Source: Butyrivibrio hungatei NK4A153 (GTDB lineage Bacteria > Bacillota > Clostridia > Lachnospirales > Lachnospiraceae). From it: a stretch of 64,000 nt of DNA. The stretch spans positions 62,001-126,000 of the forward strand of contig NZ_KE384198.1 in the NCBI RefSeq assembly GCF_000424465.1. The letters run 5' to 3'. Below are positions 32,112 through 40,298 of this stretch, piece by piece; positions within the stretch are counted from its first letter, which is position 1, and each line of letters starts with the position of its first letter. The translations under genes were made by a program, and so were the position numbers. The notes under the pieces were generated by a model. That model was not told the origin of the DNA. It made no database searches and saw only the letters and a list, made by a program, of their open reading frames with translations.

Positions 32112-35100
32112 TTACTCAAATACATAATCAATCTGGCTCGGCTCTCCACTTCCGATAATTCCGAATGTGGTAGACTGTCCGTTTCCAAGCGTAGAATTCC
32201 ATGACATAGGAGTAATTACATAGTAATCGCCCTGCTGCTGGATATTTACGCACCAGCTCTGAGTAATGTTGATACCGTTTCTCTTAATCTTGAGCTTCCA
32301 CGTGTTCACTGTATTACCTGAGCTGTTGGTAACGGTGAAGTTTGTCTGATAACCACCCTGCCATTTGCTTGTATTTTGAGTAAGCTTCATGCCTGTCTCA
32401 ACTACAGGAGGCTCTACAACTTCCTTATAAGGATTTACCTTCCAGGAATCAAGTGTTACAGCACTTCCACCACTCGGAACTACGAAGTAGATATCCTTCT
32501 TTCCTGTGATGTTCTTTGAAGCTGTGATCTTAAACTCACGTGCGCTTCCGCTTACAGTTGCATATCCGATAAGGTCTCCGCTTGCTGAGCCAACTCTTAC
32601 CTCAAATCTTGTAGAATTGGTTGCTCCGGCATTTACGATAAATTCTGAAATACCATCAGAGAATACAACATTCTTTGCTACTGCATATCCGCCCGCACCA
32701 ATGCTTACGCCCTGCTTATTAGGTGTAAGTCTTGCGTTGCTGAGATCTGTAGATGCCTCACCCTCAACAGTGTTGTAAGGATTGATATCTTCATAAACAG
32801 GAGGCTCAACTATCGTACCTGATGAAGGCATTGCCTGCCATGCATCAAATGTTGCGGCACCACCCTTTGCCTCAAAGTAAACATAATGCTTACCTGTGAT
32901 ATCTGTTGAAACTTTTACAAATGTTTCTTTTGTAATATCAGTACCAACGCTGATCGAGCCGATAGGTGTCTGCGAATCATCAATATAGATATTAAGCTTA
33001 ACCTTAGGCTGTGATGCACTTGCAAGTACCTTGAATCCTGATATTCCCTTTGAGAAGTCAATGTTCTGCACAAGGATATATCCGCCATCACTGATGACTA
33101 TCGACTGCTTGTTAGGTGAAAGCATTGCATTTGTAAGATCCTTGGATACTTCTGCTTCTACCTTGTTGTAAGGATTGATCGTATCGCCTACCGGAGGTTC
33201 TACGATTGTTCCGTCCGCAGGTGTTACCTTCCATGAATCAAACGTTATGCTTCCGTCCATTATTGCTACAAAGTAGATGTCATGTGTTCCTGTGATATTA
33301 TTTGCAGCATTTACTGTTATATCTTTTGCATCTGTACTTACTCTAAAGTTTGCGATAAGGTCTCCGTCCGCCTTATCAAGTCTTGCTTCAAGTCTGTTTG
33401 CTCCGCTTGCTTTCGCATTAACTGTAAATTCCTTAATTCCCTTTGAGAAATCTACGTTCTTTGCTACTGCATATCCACCCTTCTGGATGCTTACAGCCTG
33501 CTTGTTAGGTGTAACCATTGCGCTCTTAAGCTCTGCAGATGCTTCTGCTTCTACTGTGCTGTAAGGATTTACTGTATCGCCTACAGGAGGTTCTACAATT
33601 GTTCCTGACTTAGCCATTGCATTCCAAGCATCGAATGTAACCGATCCGCCTGTTGCCTCGAAGTATACATCGTGTGTTCCTGTAAGGTCTGATGTAAGCT
33701 TAATGCCTGTTCCCGAAGCCATATTTGCGCCGACATTTGCTGTTCCAATCGCTGTCTTTGCATCATATCCGGACTTATCAATATAAACATTGAGTTTAAC
33801 TCCGGGCTTTGATGACTGTGCATAAATCTGGAATCCGTTAAGTCCCTTTGCGAAATTAACATTCTTAACTACTATATATCCGCCATCATTAACTACTACA
33901 GATGTCTTGCTTGGAGCAATCATTGCGCTGCTAAGCTCATCTGCTTTTTCTGCCTCTACCTTCTCATAAGGATCTACTGTATCACCTACAGGAGGTTCTA
34001 CGATTGTTCCGTCAGAAGGTGTTACCTTCCAGTAATCAAATGTTACAGTGCCATCCATCATAGCTACGAAATAAACGTCATGCGTTCCGGTAACACTTGC
34101 TGAAACATTTGCTGTTAATTCTTTAGCGTCTGTGCTGACCATATAGCTTGCAATGCGCTCTCCGGTAGGCTTATCAAGTCTGACTTCAAGTCTGTTTGCT
34201 CCGCTTGCTCCTGCCTTAACAAGAATTTCCTTAACTCCCTTAGAGAAGTCTACATTCTTTGCAACTGCAAATCCACCCTTCTGGATGCTTACAGCCTGCT
34301 TATTAGGTGTGATCATCGCATTGCTGAACTCTGCTGATGCTTCTGCCTCAACCTTCTCATAAGGATCTACCGTATCGCCTACAGGAGGCTCTACAACAGG
34401 AGGCTCTTCTGTTCCGTCTGAAGATGTTACCTTCCAGGAATCGAAGGTCAGACTGCCATCCATAGTTGCTACAAAGTAGATGTCATGTGTTCCTGTGATA
34501 TTCTTTGCAGCACTTACTGTTATATCTTTTGCATCTGTGCTGACTCTGAAGTTTGCGATAAGATCTCCGTCTGCCTTATCAAGTCTTGCTTCAAGTCTGT
34601 TTGCTCCACTTGCTTTCGCATTAACTGTAAATTCCTTAATGCCCTTTGAGAAATCTACACTCTTTGCTACTGCATATCCACCCTTCTGGATGCTTACTGC
34701 CTGCTTATTAGGTGTAACCATTGCGCTCTTAAGCTCTGCAGATGCTTCTGCTTCAACCTTCTCATAAGGATTTACTGTATCGCCTACAGGAGGTTCTACT
34801 ACAGGAGGCTCTTCCGTTCCGCCTGATGCTTCCACTGCACGCCATGCATCAAGTGTTATAGCGCCACCATCTGCCTGAATGTATACATCATGAGTTCCCT
34901 TGAGCTCTGATGTAACATCCACAGTTGACTCCTTGGCAATATCTGTACCGACATTGATCGAAGCCATGGGTGACTTTGCACCATCAATATAGATGTTGAG
35001 TTTAACCTTAGGAGCTGACGCTTTTGCAAGTACAGCAAATCCCGAAAGTCCCTTTGAGAAATCAACATTCTTGGTGATCACATAACCACCGTCTTTAACA

Positions 35101-36230
35101 ACTACCGACTGCTTATTAGGTGATACCATAGCCTCAGCAAGCTCAGTTGCCGCCTCTGCTTCTACCTTACTATAAGGATTTACCGTATCGCCTACAGGTG
35201 GCTCAACTACAGGAGGTTCTTCCGTTCCGCCCTGTCCTTCCAGAGCCTGCCATGCATCAATCTGTACAGCTCCGCCATTTGCTTTAAAATATACATCATG
35301 TGAACCCTTGAGGTCCGATGATATCTTTACAAATGACTCACTTGACATATCAGTGCCAACGCTGATAGAACCTAACTGAGTATCGATTCCGTCAACATAT
35401 ACATCAAGTTTAACCTTTGGTGCTGAAGTCTTGGCAAGTACCTTGAATCCCGAAACACCTTTTGACAGGTCAACATTCTTGGCTACAATATATCCGCCAT
35501 CATTTATAAGTACCGACTGCTTGTTCGGAACAAGCTTTGCATTTTCCAATGTAGCTGCTGTCTCGGCCTCAACCTTCTCATACGGATTTACAGCTGTCGG
35601 ATTTTCCGGCTGATCGGGGTTCTCCGGCTGTTCCGGAACCTCAGGCTGATCAGGGTTTTCCGGCTGTTCCGGAACCTCAGGCTGATCGGGATTTTCCGGC
35701 TGCTCCGGAACCTCAGGCTGATCGGGATTCTCCGGTTGGTCCGGATTTTCAGGTTCATCAGGTGTTTCACCCGGTTCCGCTGTCCAACTGTCTACCAAAC
35801 TTGTGCCCATCGTCTGCACAAATGCAATGGTATCCGCTCCATCCAAATCTTTTACGGAAGTTGAAAATTCCCTGTATTCTCCGTCGGTACCACTAAGTTT
35901 AATGCTACCTACTACATCTCCCTTTTCTCCATCTTTATGAATAACAATAAGACCTGCCGAATCCGCTTTGGCTTTTATAACTATCTTAGAAACTCCCTGC
36001 GAGAAGTTCACACTCTTCACAGTGAAGTAATTTCCAGATCCAAGGCTGACAACTGTCGCGCCGGCATCTTCATCTGTGAAAACATCTTTTATATTACGTT
36101 CAAAGTCAAGTTCCGCCTCAACCGTACCGTACGGGTTAATACTTGGTGCCGCCGCTACTGTCAAGCCTGGTGATAACAATCCTGTTGCTAAGAATACACT
36201 TAATGCTACTGATAACTTTCGTTTAATCAT
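32112..36230 (-). CDS. Secreted protein with nine CBM6-like modules and a C-terminal CBM2
   Basis: A 1372-aa exported protein. After a signal peptide (about 1-28) comes module 1, a Pro/Glu/Asp/Gln linker (about 155-212) of 12-residue repeats PENPDQPEVPEQ, then modules 2-9 joined by EEPPVVEPPVGDT-type linkers, and a CBM2-like end (about 1280-1372). Modules fall in two types: type A (KVKLNIYIDG, DAWQA: 2, 3, 6, 8) and type B (GANRLEARLDKADG, DSWKV: 4, 5, 7, 9). Modules 4 and 7 are nearly identical. No enzyme, dockerin or anchoring motif is present. The ATG at 36230 lies 14 nt after AGGAGG, a long spacing. A GTG at 36245 overlaps that site. Confidence 0.85.
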   Translation of the reverse strand: MIKRKLSVALSVFLATGLLSPGLTVAAAPSINPYGTVEAELDFERNIKDVFTDEDAGATVVSLGSGNYFTVKSVNFSQGVSKIVIKAKADSAGLIVIHKDGEKGDVVGSIKLSGTDGEYREFSTSVKDLDGADTIAFVQTMGTSLVDSWTAEPGETPDEPENPDQPENPDQPEVPEQPENPDQPEVPEQPENPDQPEVPEQPENPDQPENPTAVNPYEKVEAETAATLENAKLVPNKQSVLINDGGYIVAKNVDLSKGVSGFKVLAKTSAPKVKLDVYVDGIDTQLGSISVGTDMSSESFVKISSDLKGSHDVYFKANGGAVQIDAWQALEGQGGTEEPPVVEPPVGDTVNPYSKVEAEAATELAEAMVSPNKQSVVVKDGGYVITKNVDFSKGLSGFAVLAKASAPKVKLNIYIDGAKSPMASINVGTDIAKESTVDVTSELKGTHDVYIQADGGAITLDAWRAVEASGGTEEPPVVEPPVGDTVNPYEKVEAEASAELKSAMVTPNKQAVSIQKGGYAVAKSVDFSKGIKEFTVNAKASGANRLEARLDKADGDLIANFRVSTDAKDITVSAAKNITGTHDIYFVATMDGSLTFDSWKVTSSDGTEEPPVVEPPVGDTVDPYEKVEAEASAEFSNAMITPNKQAVSIQKGGFAVAKNVDFSKGVKEILVKAGASGANRLEVRLDKPTGERIASYMVSTDAKELTANVSASVTGTHDVYFVAMMDGTVTFDYWKVTPSDGTIVEPPVGDTVDPYEKVEAEKADELSSAMIAPSKTSVVVNDGGYIVVKNVNFAKGLNGFQIYAQSSKPGVKLNVYIDKSGYDAKTAIGTANVGANMASGTGIKLTSDLTGTHDVYFEATGGSVTFDAWNAMAKSGTIVEPPVGDTVNPYSTVEAEASAELKSAMVTPNKQAVSIQKGGYAVAKNVDFSKGIKEFTVNAKASGANRLEARLDKADGDLIANFRVSTDAKDITVNAANNITGTHDIYFVAIMDGSITFDSWKVTPADGTIVEPPVGDTINPYNKVEAEVSKDLTNAMLSPNKQSIVISDGGYILVQNIDFSKGISGFKVLASASQPKVKLNIYIDDSQTPIGSISVGTDITKETFVKVSTDITGKHYVYFEAKGGAATFDAWQAMPSSGTIVEPPVYEDINPYNTVEGEASTDLSNARLTPNKQGVSIGAGGYAVAKNVVFSDGISEFIVNAGATNSTRFEVRVGSASGDLIGYATVSGSAREFKITASKNITGKKDIYFVVPSGGSAVTLDSWKVNPYKEVVEPPVVETGMKLTQNTSKWQGGYQTNFTVTNSSGNTVNTWKLKIKRNGINITQSWCVNIQQQGDYYVITPMSWNSTLGNGQSTTFGIIGSGEPSQIDYVFE
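35588..35770 (-). repeat. Tandem 36-bp repeats coding a Pro/Glu linker
   Basis: Inside the nine-CBM gene a unit coding PENPDQPEVPEQ repeats about three times in near-identical DNA, flanked by partial units (PENPDQ). Such repeats can change copy number by slippage and so alter linker length. Confidence 0.85.
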
Positions 36231-36276
36231 AATAAAACCGTTCACCTCCTAGCCTAATAAAATTGTTTTGATTTTT

Positions 36277-36292
36277 ACGTAAACGTTTTAGC
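36277..36292. promoter_or_regulatory. Cre/LacI-type operator candidate
   Basis: ACGTAAACGTTTTAGC centres on the palindrome AAACGTTT and partly fits the CcpA cre consensus (about three mismatches at the edges). It would lie about +10 to +25 of the transcript from the promoter at 36307-36336, a usual roadblock position. Confidence 0.35.
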
Positions 36293-36306
36293 GCCCGAGC
36301 ACTTCC

Positions 36307-36336
36307 ATTTTAACAGCGCATTATTTTTGTGCACAA
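36307..36336 (-). promoter_or_regulatory. Candidate promoter of the nine-CBM gene
   Basis: Minus strand TTGTGC (36331-36336), 18-bp spacer, TAAAAT (36307-36312). The -35 lies in the palindrome TTGTGCACAA. The start codon is about 70 nt downstream. Confidence 0.5.
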
Positions 36337-36516
36337 TGTGTAATATTACTCAAATAACGCAAATTTTAATAGTCATAATGACTTAATCTCTTTGCGATTT
36401 TAAGTTAGTTTTAATGTGATTAAAAGAAAATTATTAACTTAAATGATTATAAAAAATCGCTAAAAAAAACATTATTTCCTCGCTCAGACTATTTTCTCCC
36501 ATCTCAAATAAGAATG

Positions 36517-36840
36517 TATGACTTTTTATAAAAGAATCATCAAAAAAGGTCATATTTTTTATCTCTCGAAAAATTACCATATGACTTTTTTTGGAAAAAA
36601 CCGCATTAAAAGTCATGTATTTTTTCCATATTTTTTTTGATAAAAAAACAAGTATATGACCCATATGTGCAAAAAGCCCTCAAAAGGTCATAAAATCTAT
36701 GCTTGCGAAGTTTAAAAAGGCAAAAAAATATGACTTTTTCAGGCATTTTTTTCAGATAAGGTCATACATCTTTTTTTCAGCATACTCTACAAATAAAAAA
36801 TGCATGACTTTTTAGAAGAAAAATCATCAAAAAAGTCATA
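36517..36840. repeat. Dyad array B: five 38-nt TATGAC...GTCATA units
   Basis: Five units at 36517-36554, 36580-36617, 36655-36692, 36729-36766 and 36803-36840 each measure exactly 38 nt from YATGAC to GTCATR. Unit starts are 63, 75, 74 and 74 bp apart. Interiors differ, though units 1 and 5 are close copies. A further GTCATAATGAC pair lies at 36372-36382. The array is about 290-610 nt upstream of the nine-CBM gene, in a 764-bp gap that holds no other gene. Confidence 0.8.
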
Positions 36841-36994
36841 CATTTGCAAATCACACTTATATATCCCGTCACAAAACAAAAACCTGAATTTTTGTCATAT
36901 CAGATTGATATTCTTCGCCCCTCGGCAAGACAACTAAAAAAGGCAAATTAAAAAGCAAGCTAACTCCATATACTGCGTTGGCAAGCCAACAACA

Positions 36995-37843
36995 CTAGCA
37001 ATTCCCCGTATAAACAATTTCAAGTTCTTCTCTTGCGACCTCGGCGAGACGATAAACCTTCTTCACATCGGTCGCGTCGCGGTCGGTCATCTTAAATCTT
37101 GGAAAAAATCTTGAAATATGAAGCGGTATGTTCTTCCCGTTTGCCAATTCAAGCTCATGTATCCACGCTGACATCTCGCGCATTTCTTCCTCTCCGTCAT
37201 TCTCACCGGGAATTATCAGTGTTGTAAGCTCAACATGGCAATGCTTTACCGCTTCCTCAATAAACTCCATGACCTGCTTCCTGCTGCCTCCGAGAAGTCT
37301 ATCATAATATTCATCCGTAAATCCCTTAAGATCGATATTCATCGCATCAATATACGGAGCTATCTCCGCAAGAACCGTAAGCTCCGCTGTTCCGTTAGAT
37401 ACAAGCACTGTTTTTAGGTCACGTTCTTTTGCAAGCTTCGCTGTATCAAGCACAAACTCATATCCGACAAGCGGCTCATTATAAGTAAAAGCAATTCCGA
37501 TATTTCCCTGCGCCCTCATATCAAGCGCAACTTTCACAAGCTCCTGCGGCTTTACGGTCTCGGCATCTTCAGCATATCTCCTCGCTTCCTCTGACCACGA
37601 AATATCACTATTCTGGCAAAAAGGGCATCGCAGATTGCACCCGAAACTTCCTACCGACAGGATGTAACTTCCGGGAAAAAAATTGTTCAACGGCTTCTTC
37701 TCAATCGGATCAAGCGCAAGCCCCGACACTCTGCCATAGTTATATGCAATTACCTTCCCGTCCCTGACCGTTCTTGCGCCGCAAAATCCGATGTCACCTT
37801 CCGATAAGGAACAATGCCTGAAACACACTTGACATGCCGCCAT
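36995..37843 (-). CDS. amrS: AmmeMemoRadiSam system radical SAM enzyme
   Basis: A 282-aa radical SAM protein with an N-terminal Cys/His region (CQVCFRHCSLSEGDIGFC), the [4Fe-4S] motif CNLRCPFC and a C-terminal YTGNC. This is the PflA-like AmrS family, encoded beside Memo and AMMECR1 proteins in many archaea and bacteria. Its reaction is unknown. The ATG at 37843 gives the usual family N-terminus and has GGGAGG just upstream. An ATG six codons earlier is possible. It follows the amrBA fusion gene by about 30 nt, so the two form one operon. Confidence 0.88.
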   Translation of the reverse strand: MAACQVCFRHCSLSEGDIGFCGARTVRDGKVIAYNYGRVSGLALDPIEKKPLNNFFPGSYILSVGSFGCNLRCPFCQNSDISWSEEARRYAEDAETVKPQELVKVALDMRAQGNIGIAFTYNEPLVGYEFVLDTAKLAKERDLKTVLVSNGTAELTVLAEIAPYIDAMNIDLKGFTDEYYDRLLGGSRKQVMEFIEEAVKHCHVELTTLIIPGENDGEEEMREMSAWIHELELANGKNIPLHISRFFPRFKMTDRDATDVKKVYRLAEVAREELEIVYTGNC

Positions 37844-37875
37844 AAAGCCTCCCGCTGCCATTATTCCACATTTCC

Positions 37876-39261
37876 TCAGAAATGCCTCACCACTTCAAAC
37901 CTCTGCAATTTATACGGCTCATCCTCGAGTATTCCGCCCTTTTGCCTTGCTATATCGATCTGCTCCTCCACGGAATCTATACCGTCAAGATTTGGAAGCA
38001 GCAGCCCTCTCTTAACTCCGTGACTAACAATAACTCCATACTTCTTTACATCAAGCTTATCAGGTGAATCTATATCCTCAGTCTCCCCGAGTACATCAAC
38101 ACTTATATCAAGAAACTTAAGCTCATCCTCGGTTATCGGATCAAAGCGCGGATCGTGCGTACTTGCACTTATCGCATTCTGAATTATCTCTTTTGCAATA
38201 TTGTCCTGAGTTGCGGAGGTTGTACCTATACAGCCGCGAAGCTGTCCCATCTTGTGAATTGATACAAAAGTACCTGCAGTTCTTGTAAGAAGACCATCTG
38301 AAAGACCGTCAGGAACCTGAATCTGCCTGTGTTCCTTTACCCACGACTCAACACTTGCCCTCGCAAGCCTCACATATTCATCATTCGCGTCAGCCTTTTC
38401 CTTGCATTCTTTTTCAAGCTTTTTTTCATATTCTTGTAAAAAATGTCTGCTCTCATCCGCTCCGTCCGGATAAAAAGTACAGATTCCGTAGCCCACTCCC
38501 GTTACATCCTCATGCGAAAGAGCCGTTGCCTTAACGCGAAGACCGTCAAAAACCCCAGCCATGATAACAAACGACCTGTGCCCGCACTCTGCGGCAAGTT
38601 TACACAAGCTCTCATCAAATTCAAACAGCCTGCCAAACTCTGCTTTTCCACACACCTCCATTATGTTTTCATCATATTCGGGGCCCTCTTTTGAAAAACC
38701 GTAAGGTCCGTATTCCTGCAACTTATGCGAAAGATCTCCGCTTGCGATCAAAACGACTTTTTTCCCCGATTTATCAATAGCTTTCGCAATTATCTGTCCA
38801 AGCCTGTAATGATATGTCAAAGGAAGCCCCGAAAGCCCTATACGAATAATCTTTCCGCCACTATATTTTTTGCGTATGAACCACAAAGGAACCATGGTTC
38901 CGTGATCGAGGGAAGACTCCCTTTCCCCCATAGTTCCCGCGGGAAAATTCTCTTTTTCTGCAAGAAGCGCAATCGCATCTGCAAGTTCTGTGTCATACTC
39001 TTCGGAAAATCTGACTCCGGATGCGCCAAAATCCGCAAAACTTCCCGTTGCTCTGTGCCCCGGCGATATATGAAAGTAATCCGCATACATCACGGAATGC
39101 GGACTCGTTATGATGATAGTGTCAGGCTTTAAAGCCGCCACTTCTTCCGCGACCTTCTCATAAGCATTTGTTGTTGCAAGAATCTGTTTCTCTCCGCCTC
39201 TTCCGACTTCCGGAATTATAAGCGGTGGATGTGGAACCATAAAAGCTGCCGATACAGTCAT
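37876..39261 (-). CDS. AmmeMemoRadiSam fusion: Memo (AmrB) + AMMECR1 (AmrA)
   Basis: A 461-aa two-domain protein. Residues 1-265 are a Memo/extradiol-dioxygenase-like domain (FMVPHPPLIIPEVGRG, SPHSVMYADYF, LDHGTMVPLWF, ASGDLSH). Residues about 295-461 are AMMECR1 (GTFVSIHKMGQLRGCIGT, DPRFDPI, ISVDVLGE). Both families are widespread, and their common pathway is still undefined. Fusion and adjacency to amrS show they act together. AGGAGG lies 5 nt before the ATG. Confidence 0.9.
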   Translation of the reverse strand: MTVSAAFMVPHPPLIIPEVGRGGEKQILATTNAYEKVAEEVAALKPDTIIITSPHSVMYADYFHISPGHRATGSFADFGASGVRFSEEYDTELADAIALLAEKENFPAGTMGERESSLDHGTMVPLWFIRKKYSGGKIIRIGLSGLPLTYHYRLGQIIAKAIDKSGKKVVLIASGDLSHKLQEYGPYGFSKEGPEYDENIMEVCGKAEFGRLFEFDESLCKLAAECGHRSFVIMAGVFDGLRVKATALSHEDVTGVGYGICTFYPDGADESRHFLQEYEKKLEKECKEKADANDEYVRLARASVESWVKEHRQIQVPDGLSDGLLTRTAGTFVSIHKMGQLRGCIGTTSATQDNIAKEIIQNAISASTHDPRFDPITEDELKFLDISVDVLGETEDIDSPDKLDVKKYGVIVSHGVKRGLLLPNLDGIDSVEEQIDIARQKGGILEDEPYKLQRFEVVRHF

Positions 39262-39306
39262 TTTAGCCTCCTATCTGAAATTGCGGATTTCTGTAATTTC
39301 ATTAAA

Positions 39307-39336
39307 ATTATCATGCATTAAAAAATCTATGATCAA
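39307..39336 (-). promoter_or_regulatory. Candidate promoter of the amr operon
   Basis: Minus strand TTGATC (39331-39336), 18-bp spacer, GATAAT (39307-39312), about 45 nt before the ATG. The rest of 39337-39573 holds two imperfect direct copies of ATTCCCACACA...CCGCATATA (39449-39510) and no gene. Confidence 0.45.
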
Positions 39337-39573
39337 TTATAAATGTGCATCACACCTACATTTCGACACATATATCATATTACGACAAATCAGCACTTGT
39401 CCACCTTAACGTTTATTAATATTCGTTATTTCCGTTAGTATAAAACATATTCCCACACACCACCGCATATATCATAATTCCCACACAATGCACAATCCCG
39501 CATATAACATGTTTTTAGTAAAAAATGCATGTAACAGGCGTCTATTCCTATAAATGTTTATGTATATTTATGC

Positions 39574-39602
39574 TTGATATTCTTTTTCATTCACCCTATA
39601 AT
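39574..39602 (+). promoter_or_regulatory. Promoter of folT-folC
   Basis: TTGATA (39574-39579), 17-bp spacer, consensus TATAAT (39597-39602). The transcript would start about 15 nt before the riboswitch aptamer. Confidence 0.85.
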
Positions 39603-39623
39603 ACAGACAAAATTAAAAAGAAT

Positions 39624-39720
39624 GCAGAGTAGACTGTAAAGCGTCAAGTGCCGGGTGAACAGGGAGTTGTCATTCGGACGAAGGGTAATCCGCGGTTTTA
39701 TGGTCGCATCCCGCTGCTAC
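39624..39720 (+). ncRNA. Tetrahydrofolate (THF) riboswitch aptamer
   Basis: The segment carries the conserved THF-riboswitch blocks GAGTAGACTG, GCGTCAAGTGCCGGGTGAA, CAGGGAGTTG, GGACGAA, CCGCGGT and GCATCCCGCTGCT, in order, directly upstream of a FolT folate transporter gene. Established knowledge: this RNA binds reduced folates and represses folate uptake or synthesis genes in Firmicutes. The expression platform is the hairpin at 39736-39782. Confidence 0.92.
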
Positions 39721-39735
39721 ATAGTGAAGTGTATA

Positions 39736-39782
39736 ACACCTCTCGTGTAGACAAAAGGAAGCTGCGAGGAGGTGTATTTTTT
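39736..39782 (+). terminator. Expression platform of the THF riboswitch
   Basis: ACACCTC-TCG pairs with CGA-GGAGGTGT and is followed by ATTTTTT, a terminator. Its 3' arm contains the AGGAGG ribosome site of folT, so when the hairpin forms it would stop transcription and hide the start site as well. Confidence 0.8.
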
Positions 39783-40298
39783 ATGAAAAAATTACGTGAC
39801 ACAAACACACTTACTCTGGCCGCCATGTTAACGGCTCTGGGTATCGTACTGGGATTTCTCAAAATTCCCATCAACCAGATCATCGAGATCAGATTCGGCT
39901 CACTCCCGATCGGCATCGCAGGTATGTCGCTCGGCCCCGGTATTGCCGCTATCGTCGGAGCACTTACCGATATCGGAGGATATCTTGTAAAGCCTACCGG
40001 TCCTTTCTTTCCCGGATTTACTATAAGCGGAATCGTAAGCGGCCTGATCTTCGGCTTTATTCTTTACAACAAGAAACCTACGCTTGCCAGAATTATTGCG
40101 GCTGAAGCCGTTCACACACTTATCGTAGGCATCATCATGAATACCTACTGGCTCGACATGATGTATATCAAAAAAGGCTTCTTTGTGACACTTGTAGCAA
40201 GACTTCCCAAAGAACTTGTAATGCTCCCCATCAATATTTTAATGCTTTACATTGTTTTGGAAGCATTTGGCAGGATTAAGACTTATGCACGAGTATAA
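39783..40298 (+). CDS. folT: Folate ECF transporter S component FolT
   Basis: A 171-aa membrane protein with about six helices, the substrate-binding subunit of an energy-coupling-factor folate importer. It relies on shared EcfA/A'/T subunits encoded elsewhere. FGSLPIGIAGMSLGPGIAAI and ALTDIGGYLVKPTGPFFPGF are typical of FolT. Translation starts at the ATG at 39783, after AGGAGG in the riboswitch terminator. The last 14 nt overlap folC, so transport and polyglutamylation are coupled under folate control. Confidence 0.92.
   Translation: MKKLRDTNTLTLAAMLTALGIVLGFLKIPINQIIEIRFGSLPIGIAGMSLGPGIAAIVGALTDIGGYLVKPTGPFFPGFTISGIVSGLIFGFILYNKKPTLARIIAAEAVHTLIVGIIMNTYWLDMMYIKKGFFVTLVARLPKELVMLPINILMLYIVLEAFGRIKTYARV

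Noticed and set aside
36517..36840. Array B as a CRISPR array (38-nt units, about 36-nt gaps)
   Set aside because: The 38-nt units are not conserved inside, only at the ends; no cas genes are present; the gaps are AT-rich like the surroundings.
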